Shown: positions 53,060 through 62,848, counted from the stretch's first letter. The stretch: 64,000 bases of DNA from Kangiella koreensis DSM 16069 (GCF_000024085.1 NC_013166.1:1426001-1490000), one strand, 5' to 3'. The notes: a model not told the origin generated them from the letters alone. Numbers and translations are program-made.

Positions 53060-54296
53060 AACGAAGAGCCTCCGCCGGTTGTGTTTTGGATGCTTTCCAG
53101 GAAGGATACAGGGTCGCTAAAATACTAATAGCAAAGGCTGAAAGGCCAATTTTAATCACGTCATCAACAATCAGTTCTGTTGGTAAGAAATTAACGAAGT
53201 AAACATCTTGCGGGAAGACGCTGATACCAAAGGCTGTTTCTACCCAGTTAACAATATCTGGTAAGTTTAATGCCAATAGCACGCCAAGAATAACCCCGGC
53301 CAAAGTTCCGATTAAACCGTTAATAATACCACTAGTCATGAAGATACGTAATATAGAACCGGGGCTTGCACCGAGCGTTCTAAGGATAGCAATGTCGGCT
53401 TGCTTTTCTGTCACCAGCATGACTAATGAGGTGACAATATTAAATGCAGCAACAGCGATAATGAAAGTCAGAAGAATAAACATGATCTTCTTTTCCATAT
53501 CAATCGCGTTGAAAAGAGTTTCGTGCTGACGCGTCCAATCGGTTACAAAGTATTGGTGATTCAACAGCTCACTAACCTGATAATTAATGTCGTAAACATT
53601 CATCACATTGTTCGTTTTCAGTTGCAGCGCTGTTACACCCTCTTGACGCAATAATTGCGCCGCATCATCCATGTGAATAAAGGCAAGACTTTTATCTGCT
53701 TCCGAGCGGGTTTCAAAAATACCTGTCACGGTAAAGCGTTTAGCACGCATACTTAGGCCTGCCATGGAAACGCGGGTTTCCTTGAGGATCAGTAATGAAA
53801 CTTTATCGCCTAAATTGAGCCCCAAACTTCTGGCTATGGATGCACCGAGAATAATGTTGTATTCGCCCGGTTTAATTTCATCAAATGAGCCTGTGAGCAT
53901 ATTGTCTTTTACGATAGACACTTCACCGATTTTATTGGGTAAAACGCCCTGCACCATGCCAAAACGCTCACGGCCTTGAAAACGGAACATGCTTTCGGTC
54001 TGGACATAAGGCGAGGCACCAATTACTTCGGGGTGCTCTTTGACCTTTTGCTCAAGAGCCTGCCAATCTTCAATCGGCGTACCTAAACCCTGAACCAAAA
54101 CATGGGGCGCCATACCTAGGATGCGATCTCTGAGTTCACGTTCAAAGCCGTTCATGACAGACATTACCGTGATCAAAACCATTACCCCAAGGGCAATACC
54201 AATCATGGAAATTAATGATATGAAGGAAATGAAGTGGTTACGGCGTTTCGCTCTGGTGTAGCGCAACCCTACAAATAACGAGAATGGCAGTCGCAT
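53052..54296 (-). CDS. lolC: Lipoprotein-releasing ABC transporter permease LolC/LolE
   Basis: A 414-residue FtsX-type permease with four membrane segments: one near residues 25-50 (SLISMIGIALGVMVLITVMSV) and three near the C-terminus, with a periplasmic domain between. FVGLRYTRAKRRNHFISFIS is the typical LolC/E start. Only one permease gene is seen here beside lolD, so it may be a LolF-type subunit acting as homodimer, or the second gene may be elsewhere. Confidence 0.93.
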   Translation of the reverse strand: MRLPFSLFVGLRYTRAKRRNHFISFISLISMIGIALGVMVLITVMSVMNGFERELRDRILGMAPHVLVQGLGTPIEDWQALEQKVKEHPEVIGASPYVQTESMFRFQGRERFGMVQGVLPNKIGEVSIVKDNMLTGSFDEIKPGEYNIILGASIARSLGLNLGDKVSLLILKETRVSMAGLSMRAKRFTVTGIFETRSEADKSLAFIHMDDAAQLLRQEGVTALQLKTNNVMNVYDINYQVSELLNHQYFVTDWTRQHETLFNAIDMEKKIMFILLTFIIAVAAFNIVTSLVMLVTEKQADIAILRTLGASPGSILRIFMTSGIINGLIGTLAGVILGVLLALNLPDIVNWVETAFGISVFPQDVYFVNFLPTELIVDDVIKIGLSAFAISILATLYPSWKASKTQPAEALRYE

Positions 54297-54433
54297 TAGC
54301 TTATCTGGTCAAACAAAGTTGGCGTCATATTGAATGGTTCACAATTTGGAGTCAAGTTATCGGTTAAAATTATTAGCAATGTTACCTAATTTTTTGATAT
54401 TCTAGAGAAAATAACGATTAAAGGGGTCGTAAG

Positions 54434-54724
54434 ATGAAAGCATTAAAAGGGTTGGCTATTAGCTTATCAGTAGTTTTAGCTACTTTTGTTGGGACAGTTC
54501 AAGCTGACGAAGTTAGAGTTCCTATTTCAGAGCAAGGCAGCGGTGCTGGTATTGAAACGCCCAAAAGTGGCATTACTCAAGCATCCGTCGAGCAAAAATT
54601 CGGTTCACCACAAGCTATTCATGGTCCAGTAGGCGATCCGCCAATTACTAAATGGGTTTACTCAGGTTTCACTGTTTACTTTGAATATGACCGTGTTATC
54701 CACACAGTGATTCATCATCAGTAA
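54434..54724 (+). CDS. Small periplasmic protein, conserved, function unknown
   Basis: A 96-residue protein with a Sec signal peptide (MKALKGLAISLSVVLATFVGTVQA, cleavage after VQA; shown for position only from residues 1-24). The mature part has GITQASVEQKFGSPQAIHGP and WVYSGFTVYFEYDRVIHTV. This resembles a small family found in Pseudomonas and relatives (pattern: GMSxxxVxxxFGxP...Y.GFxVYFEYDxVIH) and is reminiscent of the BamE/SmpA-like fold. Role unknown. A strong terminator follows. Confidence 0.82.
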   Translation: MKALKGLAISLSVVLATFVGTVQADEVRVPISEQGSGAGIETPKSGITQASVEQKFGSPQAIHGPVGDPPITKWVYSGFTVYFEYDRVIHTVIHHQ

Positions 54725-54772
54725 GAATTAGGTAAGGTGTCAATCAATACGACTCCTACTCAGTAAGTAACT

Positions 54773-54803
54773 AAAAAGCCACTCAATCGAGTGGCTTTTT
54801 TTA
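54773..54803. terminator. Rho-independent terminator
   Basis: A perfect stem GCCACTC / GAGTGGC with an AATC loop, flanked by A and T runs; serves the gene at 54434 and could also serve the leftward DUF2288 gene. Confidence 0.92.
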
Positions 54804-54853
54804 TTTCATCGATGGATTACACTCAAAGAGCTAACCCAGCTTTTAAATCTTGA

Positions 54854-55213
54854 TTACTTATTTAACTGTGCCAAAACGTAAGGGGCAACAACCACTGACC
54901 AGAATTCAGTCTCGGGCTGACAGTTTTCTTTAACAAATTCTATCGGCATGCGCTGGATTTTTTCTGAGTCAATTAACGGTTTTATAGCTTGTGCGTTGTC
55001 TAATGATAGATCTGCTGCACAGTTGATAAGGTCCACGCCCTGCTCTATCAGCAACAAATTGCCTTTGGCGAAGAAGCGTTCAATCTCTTTCCAGGCGACA
55101 ATGGCAGTTTCGCCATTCAGTTTCATGATCAGTTCTTCTTTAGGCGTGAGCTGGGTGAAACTGTCTGTCTTTTGTTCATTTTTCAGTTCTTCAATTTTGC
55201 TGTCTTTAGTCAT
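54854..55213 (-). CDS. DUF2288 family protein
   Basis: A 119-residue cytoplasmic protein. The core KLNGETAIVAWKEIERFFAKG and the C-terminal FWSVVVAPYVLAQLNK match the DUF2288 family as I know it. The N-terminal 25 residues are Lys/Glu-rich and not conserved. Function unknown. It follows nagZ by 25 bp in the same direction and is probably cotranscribed. Confidence 0.85.
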   Translation of the reverse strand: MTKDSKIEELKNEQKTDSFTQLTPKEELIMKLNGETAIVAWKEIERFFAKGNLLLIEQGVDLINCAADLSLDNAQAIKPLIDSEKIQRMPIEFVKENCQPETEFWSVVVAPYVLAQLNK

Positions 55214-55238
55214 ATCGTCTTGTCTTCGGTCTTTGTCA

Positions 55239-56249
55239 TTATGCTAATAAATTATCGTTCAGCGTTAACCATTTATCGCTGTCCTGCACTCGTGTCAGCG
55301 AGTAGTTGAGTGACTTGCCTTTCATCGCCAACAGTCGCTCGGCGGATTTGGGATCACAGTCAAAATCAAATTGTTCAGCAAGTTCCTGACCTTCTTTCGG
55401 ATGGTTACACACTAACACCATGTCGCACCCTGCCTGAATCGCTGCTTCAGCGCGTTGATAGTAGCCACCGACTACTTCTGCGCCTTTCATGCTTAAGTCG
55501 TCACTGAATATGACACCATCAAAACCAAGCTGGCTGCGCAAAATGTCTTGTAGCCAGATACTAGAAAAGCCAGCTGGCTGCTTATCAAAGGCTGGATAAA
55601 TCACATGCGCTGGCATAACCGCTTGATAGTTTTGGGCTAATTCTGCAAAAACACGCATGTCTTCGCCAATAATCTGCTCACGTGGCCGCTCGTCCACCGG
55701 AATATCGATGTGAGAATCAGCTTCAACAGAACCGTGTCCCGGAAAATGCTTAGCCGTGGCGGCCATACCGTAATCGTTCATGCCCCGAATAAACTCGCGG
55801 CCTAACTCGATCACGTCATCCACTTTGCCTGAGAAGGCGCGGTCACCGATGACCTGGCTAATATTCTTGTTCAGGTCGAGTACCGGCGCAAAACTAAAGT
55901 CGATACCAACAGCCTGCACCTCAATCGCTATCATGGCGCCCCACTGATACGCTTTTCGCTTTGCCACTTCATGATCTGAGTTTTCCAGTAAAATAGTGCC
56001 CATCGCTGGTACGGCGGTAAAGCCTTCACGAAAACGCTGAACCCGTCCTCCTTCATGATCCACTGCAATCAGAATATCTCTGGCTGCGATTTCACGGATT
56101 GACTGACTCAACTCAGCAACCTGTTGGGGTGAGGCATAGTTACGACTGAAGAAAATAATGCCTCCTAACAAAGGGTTTTGTAGCAAATCACGCTCACGCG
56201 CATTCACTTCCAATCCTTCGATATCAAGCATCAATGGGCCAATACTCAT
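55239..56249 (-). CDS. nagZ: Beta-N-acetylhexosaminidase NagZ
   Basis: A cytoplasmic glycoside hydrolase family 3 enzyme of peptidoglycan recycling that removes GlcNAc from muropeptides; 336 residues, family length. Motifs are AVDHEGGRVQRF near residue 62, the catalytic loop KHFPGHGSVEADSH (with the His/Asp dyad) near residue 165, and the nucleophile Asp in SDDLSMKGAEV near residue 247. Transcribed leftward with the DUF2288 gene. Confidence 0.95.
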   Translation of the reverse strand: MSIGPLMLDIEGLEVNARERDLLQNPLLGGIIFFSRNYASPQQVAELSQSIREIAARDILIAVDHEGGRVQRFREGFTAVPAMGTILLENSDHEVAKRKAYQWGAMIAIEVQAVGIDFSFAPVLDLNKNISQVIGDRAFSGKVDDVIELGREFIRGMNDYGMAATAKHFPGHGSVEADSHIDIPVDERPREQIIGEDMRVFAELAQNYQAVMPAHVIYPAFDKQPAGFSSIWLQDILRSQLGFDGVIFSDDLSMKGAEVVGGYYQRAEAAIQAGCDMVLVCNHPKEGQELAEQFDFDCDPKSAERLLAMKGKSLNYSLTRVQDSDKWLTLNDNLLA

Positions 56250-56328
56250 TAATTCGAGCTCCTAAGCAGCTAGTTATTGGGTTCAATTGTGTGCAATGGT
56301 AACCGATCAGAGGCTTTAAGATAACTGC

Positions 56329-56358
56329 TTGCTTCTAAAATTAGCCAAAACCGATATA
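56329..56358 (+). promoter_or_regulatory. Candidate promoter of the M2 peptidase gene
   Basis: TTGCTT (56329-56334) and TATAAT (56353-56358) with 18-bp spacing, about 100 bp before the start codon. Confidence 0.5.
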
Positions 56359-56460
56359 ATGTTGCGCTGGAAGAAGTCATTGAGCTAGCCTTTACAGGCT
56401 AAGCTCTACAACATAATAAAGATATCAAACATTCACACTTTGGAGTTAAAGGTATAGTTT

Positions 56461-58335
56461 ATGATGAAAATTAAAAGTGCCGTCAGCAGTGCTGTTCTAT
56501 TCAGTGCGCTGCTTGGTTTGTCGGCTTGTAGCGATGATGCTGACAAGCAACAAACCAACGAAGCACAGCAGACTGAAGCTCAGGTAACAGTTGCTGATGC
56601 TGAAAAATTTGTTGCGGACGCGGAAAAGCGTCTTTCTGAAATCTCTGAGTATGGCGCAAGAATAGCATGGGTTAATGCTAATTTCGTGACCCACGATACC
56701 ACTCAGTTAAACGCTAAAGTTGGCGAAGAATACACCAAGCTAGGTGTTGAATTGGCCAATGGCGCGAAGCAATTTAATGATCTTGAGCTGCCTTATGACT
56801 TAAACCGTAAACTTGAAATGATCAAGCTAGGTTTAACACTTCCAGCTCCCTCTGATGCTGACAAAACCAAGAAGCTTGCTGAAATCACTTCTAAGCTAGA
56901 CAGCATTTACGCCACAGGCAAGAGCCCAGATGGCCGCAACCTTGGTCAGTTGAGTGAAGTTCTGCGTACTTCTCGTGATCCACAAGAGCAACTTGAAGCA
57001 TGGCTAGGCTGGCGTACAGTCTCTCCTGAAATGCGCCCGTTGTATCAAGAGATGGTAGAAATTGCCAACGAAGGTTCAAAAGAGCTTGGTTATAAAGATA
57101 CAGGCGCTATGTGGCGTTCTAAGTACGACATGCCAGCAGATGATTTCGCCAATGAAATGGATCGTCTATGGGGTCAGGTTGAGCCGCTTTATGAAGCACT
57201 ACACTGCCACGTTCGCGCCGAGCTTAACGAAGAGTATGGCGATGAAGTCGTTGCTTTGGATAAACCTATCCCAGCACATTTGCTAGGTAATATGTGGGCT
57301 CAGCAATGGGGCAATATCTACGACCTGGTTGCTCCGGAAGGCGCCACTAAAGGCGTTGACCTGGATCCAATTCTTCGCAAGCACTATGGTGTTGACCACG
57401 AAGTCGTAACCTATAATGAGAAAGAAAAAGCCGTTAAAAAGATGGTGAAAACTGCTGAAAACTTCTTCTCTTCTTTAGGTTTCGCTCCGCTACCTGACAC
57501 TTTCTGGGAACGTTCATTATTCGTCAAGCCACGTGACCGTGATGTGCAATGTCATGCTAGCGCGTGGGATATTGATAACCAGGAAGATATCCGCATCAAG
57601 ATGTGTACCGAAATCAATGCTGAAGATTTCCAAACCGTTCACCATGAGCTTGGTCACAACTACTATCAACGTGCTTATAAAGATCAACCGATTCTTTATA
57701 AAGGCAGTGCCAACGATGGCTTCCACGAAGCGATTGGTGACACCGTTGCCCTTTCCATCACACCGGCTTACTTGAAGCAAATTGGTTTGATTGAAGAAGA
57801 GCCTGACGCCGATGCAGATATCGCATTGTTGATGCGCTCAGCAATGGATAAAGTGGCATTCTTACCTTTCGGTTTGATGGTTGATAAATGGCGCTGGCAG
57901 GTATTCAACGGTGAAGTTTCCGCTGCTGACTACAATAAGGGCTGGTGGAATCTACGCACTGAATATCAAGGTATCGCTCCTGCGGTAGAGCGCAGCGAAG
58001 TTGACTTTGATCCAGGTGCTAAGTATCACATTCCAGGCAACACGCCTTATTCACGTTACTTCTTAGCACACATTCTTCAGTTCCAGTTCTTCCGCGATAT
58101 GTGTGAAATGGCTGGCAACGAAGGTCCACTTCACCGCTGTTCGTTCTACGGCAATAAAGAAGTCGGTGCTAAGTTAAATGCAATGTTGGAAATGGGTTCG
58201 AGCCGTCCGTGGCAAGATGCTTTAGAAGCCATGACTGGTCAGCGTGAAATGGATGCAACAGCGGTACTTGAGTACTATGCACCATTGAAAACCTGGTTAG
58301 ATGAGCAAAATAAAGATCGTAACTGTGGCTGGTAA
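56461..58335 (+). CDS. M2-family peptidyl-dipeptidase (ACE-like) lipoprotein
   Basis: A 624-residue zinc metallopeptidase related to angiotensin-converting enzyme. The signal peptide ends in the lipobox LSAC (Cys23), so the protein is a membrane-anchored lipoprotein, probably in the periplasm or on the outer membrane. The zinc site HHELGH lies at 394-399, with the downstream Glu ligand in GFHEAIGDTVALS and the HIPGNTPYSRYFLAH region conserved as in ACE. Such enzymes release dipeptides from peptide C-termini, and fit a life on peptides and amino acids. Two adjacent ATGs are possible starts. A terminator follows. Confidence 0.94.
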   Translation: MMKIKSAVSSAVLFSALLGLSACSDDADKQQTNEAQQTEAQVTVADAEKFVADAEKRLSEISEYGARIAWVNANFVTHDTTQLNAKVGEEYTKLGVELANGAKQFNDLELPYDLNRKLEMIKLGLTLPAPSDADKTKKLAEITSKLDSIYATGKSPDGRNLGQLSEVLRTSRDPQEQLEAWLGWRTVSPEMRPLYQEMVEIANEGSKELGYKDTGAMWRSKYDMPADDFANEMDRLWGQVEPLYEALHCHVRAELNEEYGDEVVALDKPIPAHLLGNMWAQQWGNIYDLVAPEGATKGVDLDPILRKHYGVDHEVVTYNEKEKAVKKMVKTAENFFSSLGFAPLPDTFWERSLFVKPRDRDVQCHASAWDIDNQEDIRIKMCTEINAEDFQTVHHELGHNYYQRAYKDQPILYKGSANDGFHEAIGDTVALSITPAYLKQIGLIEEEPDADADIALLMRSAMDKVAFLPFGLMVDKWRWQVFNGEVSAADYNKGWWNLRTEYQGIAPAVERSEVDFDPGAKYHIPGNTPYSRYFLAHILQFQFFRDMCEMAGNEGPLHRCSFYGNKEVGAKLNAMLEMGSSRPWQDALEAMTGQREMDATAVLEYYAPLKTWLDEQNKDRNCGW

Positions 58336-58353
58336 GACCGCCCCGGTTATAAG

Positions 58354-58378
58354 AAAAGGCGCCTTCTGGCGCCTTTTT
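58354..58378 (+). terminator. Rho-independent terminator after the M2 peptidase gene
   Basis: A perfect 10-bp stem AAAAGGCGCC / GGCGCCTTTT with a TTCT loop, followed by T residues. Confidence 0.93.
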
Positions 58379-58410
58379 ACTTTTCAGATTTTATATTTTG
58401 TAGTAAATGA

Positions 58411-59871
58411 TTAATGCTCATATGAGTTGGTCTGGTTTTTGCCTTGTGCCTTTGATTGATATAAAGCTTTATCGGCTTCTGCTAACAATTCTGACTCATC
58501 AACCACACGCGCATCTAAAGACGCCAAGCCAATACTAATAGTGACAGAGTGAATGGTTCCGTCTGGAGCTGCAAAGGTTTCGTCTGCAACTTCCTGTCTG
58601 AATCGCTCCATTGCCTTTTCACCTGATTCACGATCAGTTTCCGGTAATAGAACCGCAAACTCCTCGCCTCCAATTCGTGCGTAATAATCAATATCGCGAC
58701 AACTTATTCTCATAATTTGCGCTAACCTAACTAAAACGCGATCACCAAAGTCGTGCCCATAAGAATCATTAATCCTCTTAAAGTCATCAATATCCCAGAT
58801 GATAACGCAATAATTATGGCCCAATCTGACAGAGCGATGGTGCTCTTTAGTCAGAGCTGGCATGAATGCACGACGGTTCGGCAACCCCGTTAAGACATCA
58901 TGCTCTGCAGCTAGCTTCCAGCGCTCTCCAGATTCTTTAGCCAGGCGCATTTGATATTGCTGCAATGCCAAGCCAAACACTGTAATAGCGCAAGCAAAGG
59001 TAAAAGCCATCAACTCAAAAGCTGTAGCTTGATCAGTTAAAGATACGAATGGACCCAAATTAAAGTGAGTAGCGCTGATTAGCCCAATAAAAGCCAGGGT
59101 ACTAATGCTGGCAACCGTTAACAGTCGTAATTCGAAACTCATAATGACTAAGACAGGTAGTATCAAATAAATAATGGCTGGATAACGCCACGTACCCAGA
59201 ACAAAGATTAGCCCTACTAAAGCAATCGACAGACACAAATTAATTGAAGGCTTTTTAAATTGTATCGGGTCAAGTTTAAGACTGTTATAGACTTGATAAA
59301 CCATCAGCATGCCTAGCGAATTCGCCAGCAATATACTGATGAAAAACATCTCAAGTTGATGGGAAGCAAGATAGCCGCCCACCCACAGGTTGCTAGTGAT
59401 GATAATTGCCGTTATTACTGGAGGGATAATGCATACCCACCAGATAAACTTGGACAAGCTTTTGGCGTTTATAACACCTTTAGGGAGATAATTGCTGAAC
59501 AATAGCATTGCTATAAAGCTTTCTGCTCCATCAGCTAATGCAGAAACTAAGGTATGCAGTTTAGGGTTTGTTACCGTACTGATGTCCATACCAGGCAGGT
59601 TAGCGTAATAAGCAGCGATGATGATAAGTGGAACCGCTTTCCAGCCCCAATGTAAACACATCAAAAAGCCGATACCAGACGGTAGCCATAGAAGACTAAT
59701 ATTGCTTGGGAATAAGGTAAACAGGCTCATGCCAAAGCGTGCGCTGACATAATAAGCCAAGGCTGATAGAAGAAGAAAAAGAAATGAATAGAGACTGGTA
59801 CTGCGCTTCCCTACCCCAAATTCCTTACGACCTTTTTGATGTATCTGTGTTAAGTATGATCTTATTAACAT
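58411..59871 (-). CDS. Diguanylate cyclase with MASE1-like membrane sensor
   Basis: A 486-residue membrane protein with about eight hydrophobic segments (residues 30-315) resembling a MASE1 sensor, with FPSNISLLWLPSGIG near residue 55, and a C-terminal GGDEF domain. The active site reads GGEEF, and an inhibitory I-site RxxD (RDID) stands five residues before it, so product inhibition is likely. It makes cyclic di-GMP from two GTP. Ligand unknown. A stem-loop at 59881-59916 lies directly before its ribosome binding site. Confidence 0.9.
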   Translation of the reverse strand: MLIRSYLTQIHQKGRKEFGVGKRSTSLYSFLFLLLSALAYYVSARFGMSLFTLFPSNISLLWLPSGIGFLMCLHWGWKAVPLIIIAAYYANLPGMDISTVTNPKLHTLVSALADGAESFIAMLLFSNYLPKGVINAKSLSKFIWWVCIIPPVITAIIITSNLWVGGYLASHQLEMFFISILLANSLGMLMVYQVYNSLKLDPIQFKKPSINLCLSIALVGLIFVLGTWRYPAIIYLILPVLVIMSFELRLLTVASISTLAFIGLISATHFNLGPFVSLTDQATAFELMAFTFACAITVFGLALQQYQMRLAKESGERWKLAAEHDVLTGLPNRRAFMPALTKEHHRSVRLGHNYCVIIWDIDDFKRINDSYGHDFGDRVLVRLAQIMRISCRDIDYYARIGGEEFAVLLPETDRESGEKAMERFRQEVADETFAAPDGTIHSVTISIGLASLDARVVDESELLAEADKALYQSKAQGKNQTNSYEH

Positions 59872-59880
59872 AATTCCCCA

Positions 59881-59916
59881 TCCATGCCCTGCTCAATGTA
59901 CTTGATCAGGCATGGA
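59881..59916 (-). promoter_or_regulatory. Stem-loop in the leader of the diguanylate cyclase gene
   Basis: TCCATGCC / GGCATGGA, 8-bp outer stem with a partly paired 20-base interior. On the mRNA it ends about ten bases before the start codon, close to the GGGG of the ribosome binding site, so it may limit translation. Confidence 0.45.
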
Positions 59917-59963
59917 TAGACAATAAGAAATTGTATGTTTATTGGACAGTTCTGATTGGCGCC

Positions 59964-60659
59964 TTAGATTACATAAAGATATACAGCCAGAAAATGACAG
60001 ACGGCTCCACCTAATACAAACAGGTGCCAAATAGCGTGGTTATAAGGAATTTTCTTATCCGCGGCATAGAATATCGTTCCCAAGGTATACGACAAGCCTC
60101 CAGCGAATAAAAGCCAAAGTGCCGGGGCCGGTACTTTTTCCAACATTTCTTCTGCGGCAACGACGATCACCCAACCCATTAAAATATAGGTGATCAGAGA
60201 TACCCTTGGGAAACGTTGCTTAAACATGACTTTAAAAATCACACCGAACAACGCCAATCCCCAAATTACGCCAAATAATACCCAGCCCCATACACCATTC
60301 AAACTGACCAGAACAAAGGGCGTGTATGTGCCAGCAATTAGAAAATAAATAGCGCAATGATCACAGGTTTGAAATATTTTTTTAACAGATTCCGGTTGAA
60401 AGCTATGATAAAGCGTTGATGAAGTGAAAAGAATCACCAGGCTAATACCGTAGACAATGGAGCTGGCAAGCTTCCAACCGTCATCAAGCTGCACTGACGT
60501 CATGATCATCATGGTCATTGCAGCCACGCTCAGTAGAGCGCCAATACCATGCGTTAAGGCATTGGCGACTTCTTCACCGATGCTGTAAGTGTGTTCAGTT
60601 AACTCAACGTCTAGATGGGCAAAATTGTGCTCTTTGGAATGCTCTAGATTATTTGACAT
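59964..60659 (-). CDS. trhA: TrhA/hemolysin III family membrane protein (PAQR fold)
   Basis: A 231-residue protein with seven membrane segments. The start GEEVANALTHGIGALLS, the SSTLYHSF metal motif near residue 83, DHCAIYFLIAGTYTPF and the terminal HAIWHLFVLGGAVCHF are diagnostic of the YqfA/TrhA group (PAQR family). In E. coli the protein affects membrane energetics; it is not established as a toxin. It sits between two cyclic-di-GMP genes in the same direction. Confidence 0.93.
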   Translation of the reverse strand: MSNNLEHSKEHNFAHLDVELTEHTYSIGEEVANALTHGIGALLSVAAMTMMIMTSVQLDDGWKLASSIVYGISLVILFTSSTLYHSFQPESVKKIFQTCDHCAIYFLIAGTYTPFVLVSLNGVWGWVLFGVIWGLALFGVIFKVMFKQRFPRVSLITYILMGWVIVVAAEEMLEKVPAPALWLLFAGGLSYTLGTIFYAADKKIPYNHAIWHLFVLGGAVCHFLAVYLYVI

Positions 60660-60767
60660 GTAGTGCCTATATTCAGATCCGACCAGATGCCGCTATCTTC
60701 GCTGACATTGAGCTTGAGGTCAATAGTTCAGCGTACACTTGTGAGTTGAAATGTGAAAAACGAAGAA

Positions 60768-62657
60768 TCAGGCAACGAGGAATTGCTTGTAGAATTGGTT
60801 AGCGGGAATAGGAGAGCCAAGCCAAAACCCTTGTGCCAAATCGCAATCATAAGACATGAGCAAATCAGCGATATGCTCATGTTCTACCCCTTCGGCAACT
60901 ACCGACAATCCAAATAAGTGGGCAATTTTGATAATTTCAGCGACTAAAGAATGCTGTATTTCTGACTCTTCAAGGGAGCGAATAAAACTGGTATCAATTT
61001 TAAGCTGCTGTACAGGCAACTTCATCAAATAATTAAATGAAGAGTAGCCAGTTCCAAAGTCATCTATCGAAATTTTAACGCCAATGTCGTTGAGCTCGTG
61101 CATTCGCTTAATGGCATTTTCAATGTCCGGTATAAAAGCTTGTTCTGTGATTTCAATTTCAATACAACTGGCATCAATCTTAAATCGGTTAACACAAGCT
61201 TTTAAGTCATCAACCAAACAACCATGCTGAAAATAGCGTGGTGAAATATTAATGCTCACAGGACAACAGGCTTTACTATCCCCTTTCCAGTGAGCAATAT
61301 CTCGACAAGCTTGTTCGATAACCCACTGACTGATTGGAATAATCATGCCATTCGACTCTGCTTCATTAAGAAATTCATTCGGACTCATCAAGGTTTCTTT
61401 ATTGTTCCACCGAATTAATGCTTCAACACCCATCATGCGCTTGTCTGAAAGTGAGAATTTTGGCTGATACTCCAAGAAGAACTCACTATTTCTCAACGCA
61501 CGACGCAAAGCAGTACGCATTGATAATCGGTACGTGGAATATTGCTCAAGGTGATTGGAATAAAAGCTATAAGTGTTCTTGCCATGCTTTTTAGAGTTAT
61601 ACATTGCCATGTCGGCTTTTTTAAGCAGATCTTGAGCATCGTCTCCATCCTCTGGATAAATAGCCACTCCCAGAGAAGGGGTAATATAAACCTGATTGGT
61701 ACCTAACGTTATCGGAGTGTCTAGTGCATGTTTCACCCTATCAAGCACATTCACAATGGCTTCTCTATCCTCAACATCCTCAAGCATAATCACGAACTCA
61801 TCGCCACCCAGTCTTGCGAAAGTGTCATGCTCGCGCAGAGCAACCAGTATTCTTTTCGCTACCTTCTGCAGCAATAAGTCACCTTGAGCATGGCCAAAGG
61901 TATCGTTAACGGTTTTAAACTCATCTAAATCAAGAAAAATCACTGCGAGCAATTCTTCTTTTCTCTTCGCCAAATCCAAAGCATGTTCTAACCGCTCGAA
62001 GAACAATGTGCGATTAGGCAGGTTGGTCAACTCATCATGATAAGCCAGATAACGCGCTTCTCGTTCCTTAAGTTTAAGATCAGTAATATCTTTAATCGTC
62101 CAAACCAATCCTTGAGTTTGCCCATCCAATTCCAAGGCTTTGGCTTTGCACTCAAAAAAACGACCGTCATTATGCTCTACGAGAATATTGCCACTGTCAT
62201 CTTGTTTCATCAGAGCCTTGCGCAGCTGATTAATAACAACTTCTGGGTTTTTAATATTCTTAAAGAGGTGTTGACAGATTTTGCGGTAGCTTAAAGACTG
62301 GAGTTCTCTTGCTGTCAGATTGAGCATTTTAAGTACGGTATCATTATAGGCCGTCGGAATGCCGTCGGAATTGACTTGCACTATACCATCATAACCGGCA
62401 TCCATGGTGACTCTCAGCTTACGAATACTCTGCTCAAGTTCGCTTTTTACTTCCTCAAGCTCAGTCAATTTGCTTTGTAACTGATTAAAGCGTTGACGCG
62501 ACTCGCCAGAATTTAATGATAAAGAACGCTCATACCAAAGACGTTCTTCTTCAGCCCTGTTATAAGCTTCATCAATCGCCTTTAGAAAACTTTTTGGCAG
62601 AAGGTTATGATCACCATTTAAATAATGTTGAATTTGACGATTTAATAATTTATGCAT
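60768..62657 (-). CDS. PAS-GGDEF-EAL cyclic-di-GMP phosphodiesterase/cyclase
   Basis: A 629-residue soluble protein: N-terminal helical region with coiled coil (to about residue 85), PAS domain (about 85-200), GGDEF domain with intact GGDEF and I-site REHD five residues before it, and EAL domain (about 375-629). The EAL catalytic set is complete: EALIRW, the Asn in SINISPRYF, the Glu in IEIEITE, DDFGTG, the Lys in QLKID and AEGVE. Both activities may be possible, but with an intact EAL site hydrolysis is likely. It may form an operon with trhA and the upstream small ORF. Confidence 0.92.
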   Translation of the reverse strand: MHKLLNRQIQHYLNGDHNLLPKSFLKAIDEAYNRAEEERLWYERSLSLNSGESRQRFNQLQSKLTELEEVKSELEQSIRKLRVTMDAGYDGIVQVNSDGIPTAYNDTVLKMLNLTARELQSLSYRKICQHLFKNIKNPEVVINQLRKALMKQDDSGNILVEHNDGRFFECKAKALELDGQTQGLVWTIKDITDLKLKEREARYLAYHDELTNLPNRTLFFERLEHALDLAKRKEELLAVIFLDLDEFKTVNDTFGHAQGDLLLQKVAKRILVALREHDTFARLGGDEFVIMLEDVEDREAIVNVLDRVKHALDTPITLGTNQVYITPSLGVAIYPEDGDDAQDLLKKADMAMYNSKKHGKNTYSFYSNHLEQYSTYRLSMRTALRRALRNSEFFLEYQPKFSLSDKRMMGVEALIRWNNKETLMSPNEFLNEAESNGMIIPISQWVIEQACRDIAHWKGDSKACCPVSINISPRYFQHGCLVDDLKACVNRFKIDASCIEIEITEQAFIPDIENAIKRMHELNDIGVKISIDDFGTGYSSFNYLMKLPVQQLKIDTSFIRSLEESEIQHSLVAEIIKIAHLFGLSVVAEGVEHEHIADLLMSYDCDLAQGFWLGSPIPANQFYKQFLVA

Positions 62658-62665
62658 GCCTACCT

Positions 62666-62848
62666 CTAAAGATATCGTTTGTAGGTAGAGCTTGCTTGAC
62701 GCTTTACTTTACAAAAATCAGGAGGGGCATGGTCACGACTATGACGAACATAACTGTGTTGTGATAATAAACGGGAACTAAAAGGGATTAAGGCAAGCAG
62801 TATTGCAAGCCCCACAAAGAATGGCGATAACTCCGTCATCCAAGCCAT
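62666..62848 (-). CDS. Possible small membrane protein
   Basis: A reading frame of 60 residues (MAWMTELSPFF...) eight bases before the EAL gene, with one hydrophobic segment (FFVGLAILLALIPF) followed by a basic, His/Arg-rich tail. The start has no strong ribosome binding site. It may be a real small gene cotranscribed with the EAL gene, or just a spurious frame. The candidate promoter at 62878-62909 precedes it. Confidence 0.35.
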   Translation of the reverse strand: MAWMTELSPFFVGLAILLALIPFSSRLLSQHSYVRHSRDHAPPDFCKVKRQASSTYKRYL

